Shown piece after piece: positions 61,096 to 64,000 of a stretch of DNA of 64,000 nucleotides (position 1 is its first letter; each line of letters opens with the position of its first letter). The stretch is from assembly GCA_943789355.1 (NCBI GenBank), contig CALSTU010000003.1, positions 124,001-188,000 of the forward strand, written 5' to 3'. The notes beneath the pieces were generated by a model. That model was given only the letters and a program-made list of their open reading frames with translations. It was not told the origin of the DNA and ran no database searches. Both the position numbers and the translations under genes were made by a program. This DNA is from UBA7430 sp002478765 (GTDB lineage: Bacteria > Bacteroidota > Bacteroidia > Flavobacteriales > UBA7430).

Positions 61096-61122
61096 AAGGA
61101 GTCGTTAGACTCCTTTTTTTTT
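61096..61122 (+). terminator. Terminator after sucC
   Basis: AAGGAGTC pairs with GACTCCTT around loop GTTA, followed by seven more Ts. Confidence 0.9.
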
Positions 61123-61184
61123 GACAAAAATCTACTTAATTCTATGGTTTAAATATTTTGTATTTTGCGTATATAATGTGAGCT

Positions 61185-62660
61185 ATGAAAAAAATACTAG
61201 TTGCAAATAGAGGAGAGATAGCTTTGCGTGTTATGCGTTCGGCAAAGGAGATGGGCGTTAAAACCGTTGCGATTTTCTCAGAGGTAGATCGATGTGCACC
61301 GCATGTCAAGTATGCAGATGAAGCTGTATGTATAGGTCCAGCTCCTTCTAGTGAATCCTACTTGCTAGGTTCTAAAATTATTTCTATAGCTCTAGATCTA
61401 AATGTTGATGGCATTCATCCGGGTTATGGTTTTCTCTCTGAGAATCCAGAATTTGCACAGTTGGTCCTCGAGGCGGGTATTGAATTTATTGGCCCATCAC
61501 CTGAAGCAATTGCTCTTATGGGTGATAAATTATCTGCGAAAGCCTTGGTGAAAGCTTACGACATACCCATGGTTCCTGGGACAGATGAAGCTATCCAGAA
61601 TGTTCCTGAAGCAAAAAAACGTGCCAAGGAAATAGGGTTCCCTATTTTAATCAAAGCTTCTGCTGGAGGAGGAGGGAAAGGTATGCGAATTGTGAATCGC
61701 GAAGATGATTTTGAGATTCAAATGAAATTGGCCGTTAGTGAGGCCGTTTCAGCTTTTGGAAATGGCGCTGTTTTTATTGAAAAGTATATTGCATCACCAC
61801 GTCACATAGAGATTCAAATTTTAGCCGATAAGCACGGAAATGTGGTTCACTTATTTGAACGTGAATGCTCCATTCAGCGCAGGCATCAAAAGGTTGTGGA
61901 AGAAGCACCGTCTTCAGTACTCTCAGAAGATTTGCGTAACGAAATGGGACAATGTGCCATAAATGTTGCTAAATCATGCGGTTATGTGGGTGCTGGAACC
62001 GTTGAGTTTTTACTTGATGAAGATAAAAAATTTTACTTTTTAGAGATGAATACCCGTTTACAAGTTGAACACCCCGTTACAGAAATGATTACGGGTGTTG
62101 ATTTGGTAAAGCAACAAATTCGTATTGGAAGGGGAGAGCGATTGGCTTTTAGTCAGAATGATTTAAAGATATCCGGTCATGCTATAGAGGTGCGGGTATA
62201 TGCTGAAGATCCGCATCATGATTTCATGCCCGATGTTGGGGTTTTAAAAAGTTACAAAAGACCCGGTGGCATTGGTGTTCGAGTTGATGATGGTTTTGAA
62301 GAGGGTATGGAGGTTCCGATACATTATGATCCAATGATTTCAAAATTAATTACCTACGGAGAGAATCGAAAGGAGTCTATTGATAGAATGCGTCGCGCTA
62401 TATCTGATTATCAGGTAGTTGGAGTATCTACAACGTTGCCTTTTGGAGCTTTTGTCATGGATCATCCCGCATTTGTTTCTGGTGATTTTGATACACATTT
62501 CTTGAGTAAGTATTTTACGGGGAAATCAATTCCCTCCGCATCTAAAGAAGAGAAAGAAGTTGCTGCATGGTTTGCTGCGAAATTAATAAATGATCATAGC
62601 ACTGCTTCGATGATTGTAAATGCATCCGTAGAATCTCAATGGAGAAAAAATAGAAAGTAA
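61185..62660 (+). CDS. accC: Biotin carboxylase subunit of acetyl/propionyl-CoA carboxylase
   Basis: This ATP-grasp enzyme carboxylates biotin on its carrier protein. The 491-residue product has MKKILVANRGEIALRVMRSA, GIHPGYGFLSENPEFAQLV, the glycine-rich loop KASAGGGGKGMRIV, FERECSIQRRHQKVVEEAPS and LEMNTRLQVEHPVTEMITG, so all active-site regions are intact. It is 30-40 residues longer than typical AccC because of a C-terminal tail (TSMIVNASVES-like end). No accB is adjacent, so whether it serves acetyl-CoA carboxylase (accA is in this window) or a propionyl-CoA enzyme is open. Its stop overlaps the smpB start by one base. Confidence 0.9.
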   Translation: MKKILVANRGEIALRVMRSAKEMGVKTVAIFSEVDRCAPHVKYADEAVCIGPAPSSESYLLGSKIISIALDLNVDGIHPGYGFLSENPEFAQLVLEAGIEFIGPSPEAIALMGDKLSAKALVKAYDIPMVPGTDEAIQNVPEAKKRAKEIGFPILIKASAGGGGKGMRIVNREDDFEIQMKLAVSEAVSAFGNGAVFIEKYIASPRHIEIQILADKHGNVVHLFERECSIQRRHQKVVEEAPSSVLSEDLRNEMGQCAINVAKSCGYVGAGTVEFLLDEDKKFYFLEMNTRLQVEHPVTEMITGVDLVKQQIRIGRGERLAFSQNDLKISGHAIEVRVYAEDPHHDFMPDVGVLKSYKRPGGIGVRVDDGFEEGMEVPIHYDPMISKLITYGENRKESIDRMRRAISDYQVVGVSTTLPFGAFVMDHPAFVSGDFDTHFLSKYFTGKSIPSASKEEKEVAAWFAAKLINDHSTASMIVNASVESQWRKNRK

Positions 62661-63130
62661 TGGCTAAGAAAATAAAAAATCAATCCATTTCCATATCCAA
62701 TCGAAAAGCAAGATTTGAATATGAATTGTTGGATGTATTTACTGCGGGTATGCAGTTGCAAGGAACAGAGATTAAATCATTACGAGAAGGTAATGCTAAT
62801 TTGGCTGAGGCTTTTTGCTATGTGCAAGATCAAGAGGTTTGGGTCACGGGTCTGTACATTGCAGAGTATAGTTATGGTTCTTACATGAATCATGAACCCA
62901 AACGTATTAGAAAACTTTTATTGAATAAGAAAGAAATCTCGAAAATAGAATCATCATTACAAGATGTGGGTGTAACACTTGTTCCGTTGAAGTTATACAT
63001 CAATGCAAAAGGATGGGCGAAAATTGAAATTTCACTGGGTAGAGGGAAGAAGTTACACGATAAGAGGGAAGATCTCAAGCAGAAGGATGATCAGCGACAA
63101 ATGGATCGTGCATTAAAGCAATACAAGTAA
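62660..63130 (+). CDS. smpB: SsrA-binding protein
   Basis: SmpB binds tmRNA and delivers it to stalled ribosomes for trans-translation. The 156-residue product has the OB-fold motifs NRKARFEYELLDVFTAGMQL, QGTEIKSLREGNANLAEAF, HEPKRIRKLLLNKKEI and the basic C-terminal tail KKLHDKREDLKQKDDQRQMD, which enters the decoding centre. It starts one base inside the accC stop (TAATG), so it is translationally coupled to it. tmRNA itself is not in the window. Confidence 0.97.
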   Translation: MAKKIKNQSISISNRKARFEYELLDVFTAGMQLQGTEIKSLREGNANLAEAFCYVQDQEVWVTGLYIAEYSYGSYMNHEPKRIRKLLLNKKEISKIESSLQDVGVTLVPLKLYINAKGWAKIEISLGRGKKLHDKREDLKQKDDQRQMDRALKQYK

Positions 63131-63141
63131 AGTAAAGACAT

Positions 63142-63172
63142 AAAAAAAAGGGAGCCAAGCTCCCTTTTTTTT
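63142..63172. terminator. Bidirectional terminator between smpB and the outer-membrane protein
   Basis: AAAGGGAGC pairs with GCTCCCTTT around loop CAA, with A and T runs on the two sides, so it can serve both convergent genes. Confidence 0.88.
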
Positions 63173-63194
63173 ATGTTGTAACAATCGGTATTGA

Positions 63195-63860
63195 TTATAG
63201 TGAGAAACCAAAGGTTAGGAATACGTTTCCAGCATCTGGGTTAACAATCAATGAAGAGTTTACTGGTAAACTGTAAGTGCTGCTCAATTGAATGTCTCTT
63301 TCTAAGCTGATTCCAACGTTTACAAGGCCATCACCATCTGTTCCGTAGAATCCGTCATCGTCACCCATTACACCACCTACAAATAATGAGAACTGGTCTG
63401 CAGCATAGCTCGCTTCAATGTAGGTTTCTCCTTCGTTAGTTCCGCCAACATTGCTAGCCGCCATTAATGATATGGCATCTGTTACAGCTACGCTTACTGC
63501 AGCTTCATACAGGTGACCTGTGTGGTCAGCATCAAGATCTAAGTAATCTTGACCAGCTTGACCAGCGTTAGGGAAGTAGTAATCCGTAACCGATACAGAA
63601 ATTGCATCTGTTATTGCGTAAGAAATGTAAAGATCCACTTCTTGAGCGCTGTTGGTACCACCTAAAGAGTAAGCACTCCATGCACCTACGGCCAATTTAC
63701 CGTTTGTGTATTCAACGCTTGGTTGTAAGCTTGCGCTTTCACCACCTAATTGCGCTCCTCTCCATACGTAACGAGATTGAACGTCTGCTCCAAAACTAAA
63801 GTCTTGTGCATTCACACCAAAAGTGCAAGCTAAGAACAAAAATAGAATTGTCTTTTTCAT
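63195..63860 (-). CDS. TorF-like putative porin / outer-membrane beta-barrel protein
   Basis: A 221-residue outer-membrane protein. The start is ATG 63860 (MKKTILFLFLACTFGVNAQD), giving a signal peptide ending at NAQ; the frame runs 15 codons further upstream without support. The mature protein opens FSFGADVQSRYVWRGAQLG, matching the SRYVWRG signature of the TorF/Gcw_chp family, and continues as alternating strands (LAVGAWSAYSLGG, EVDLYISYAITDAISVSVTD, LYEAAVSVAVTDAISLMA). It ends VFLTFGFSL with the terminal aromatic residue in strand position that barrel proteins use. A transport or structural role is likely, but no substrate is known. Confidence 0.8.
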   Translation of the reverse strand: MKKTILFLFLACTFGVNAQDFSFGADVQSRYVWRGAQLGGESASLQPSVEYTNGKLAVGAWSAYSLGGTNSAQEVDLYISYAITDAISVSVTDYYFPNAGQAGQDYLDLDADHTGHLYEAAVSVAVTDAISLMAASNVGGTNEGETYIEASYAADQFSLFVGGVMGDDDGFYGTDGDGLVNVGISLERDIQLSSTYSLPVNSSLIVNPDAGNVFLTFGFSL

Positions 63861-64000
63861 GATAAATGAATTTAAGTTAAAGTTTGTTTTTTTTGCTGAT
63901 GACAATTTCAGTAAAATTTGTGGTCGTAGTCGTGCAAACGATTCACCTTATCAACATTTTGGTGTTGAAAAGGGTGTTTTGGTTAGTTGTAGTAAGGTTT

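Noticed and set aside
63861..64000. Right-end sequence upstream of the TorF-like gene
   Set aside because: No ORF, RNA or clear promoter element could be supported in these last 140 nt.

Overview
The window looks like a chromosomal segment of a Gram-negative Bacteroidota, most likely Flavobacteriales. The evidence is: a 16S 3' end of Bacteroidota type (CTGGAACACCTCCTTT), promoters of the Bacteroidota form (TTG, about 19-21 nt, TAnnTTTG), few Shine-Dalgarno sites, and two secreted proteins with type IX secretion (T9SS) sorting domains of both known kinds. Most of the window is housekeeping sequence. There is no phage, insertion sequence or CRISPR array.

Layout. 1-10450: a bifunctional (p)ppGpp synthetase/hydrolase cut by the left edge, fumarylacetoacetase, glyA, ychF and the topoisomerase IV pair parE-parC. 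10451-15016: an accessory island with a lipoprotein carrying an HExxH zinc-peptidase motif, followed by a three-copy tandem array. Each array unit is a small lipoprotein gene plus the 3' tail of the peptidase gene. A decayed fourth gene copy and one more small lipoprotein follow. 15095-23781: a complete rRNA operon (two tandem promoters, 16S, a degenerate tRNA-like element in the spacer, 23S, 5S, terminator) flanked by two T9SS cargo proteins. 23814-37226: a conserved lipoprotein-like or periplasmic protein usually mislabelled asparagine synthetase B, dnaB, accA, ispE, an LptG-type permease, tgt, a sigma factor, rsmG, an MsbA-like exporter, rpmH (too short for ordinary ORF cut-offs) and carB.

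37329-45446 is a surface-polymer block: DUF4834, a YfhO-type membrane protein, a glycosyltransferase, a TagD-like cytidylyltransferase, a CDP-glycerol glycerophosphotransferase-like protein and a flippase. The last five are linked by 1-4 nt overlaps, and a sulfotransferase pseudogene follows. A tRNA cluster (Leu-Lys-Lys, minus strand) comes next. 45877-50895 holds an acetyltransferase-like protein, an SDR, shikimate kinase, an FtsX-type permease and a DUF1343/NamZ lipoprotein.

50956-59622 (minus strand) is a tightly packed nine-gene operon for tryptophan breakdown by the kynurenine / 3-hydroxyanthranilate / 2-aminomuconate route. It includes a short-chain dehydrogenase that lacks the usual catalytic Tyr and Lys. 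The decarboxylase and the 2-aminomuconate enzymes mark the operon as catabolic rather than NAD-forming. The right end carries sucC, accC, smpB and a TorF-like outer-membrane protein.

The observations that most deserve a second look are the peptidase-tail/lipoprotein array (12205-14622), the atypical SDR in the kynurenine operon, the degenerate tRNA in the rRNA spacer, and the glycerol-phosphate polymer genes in a Gram-negative. No clearly new defence or mobile system was found.
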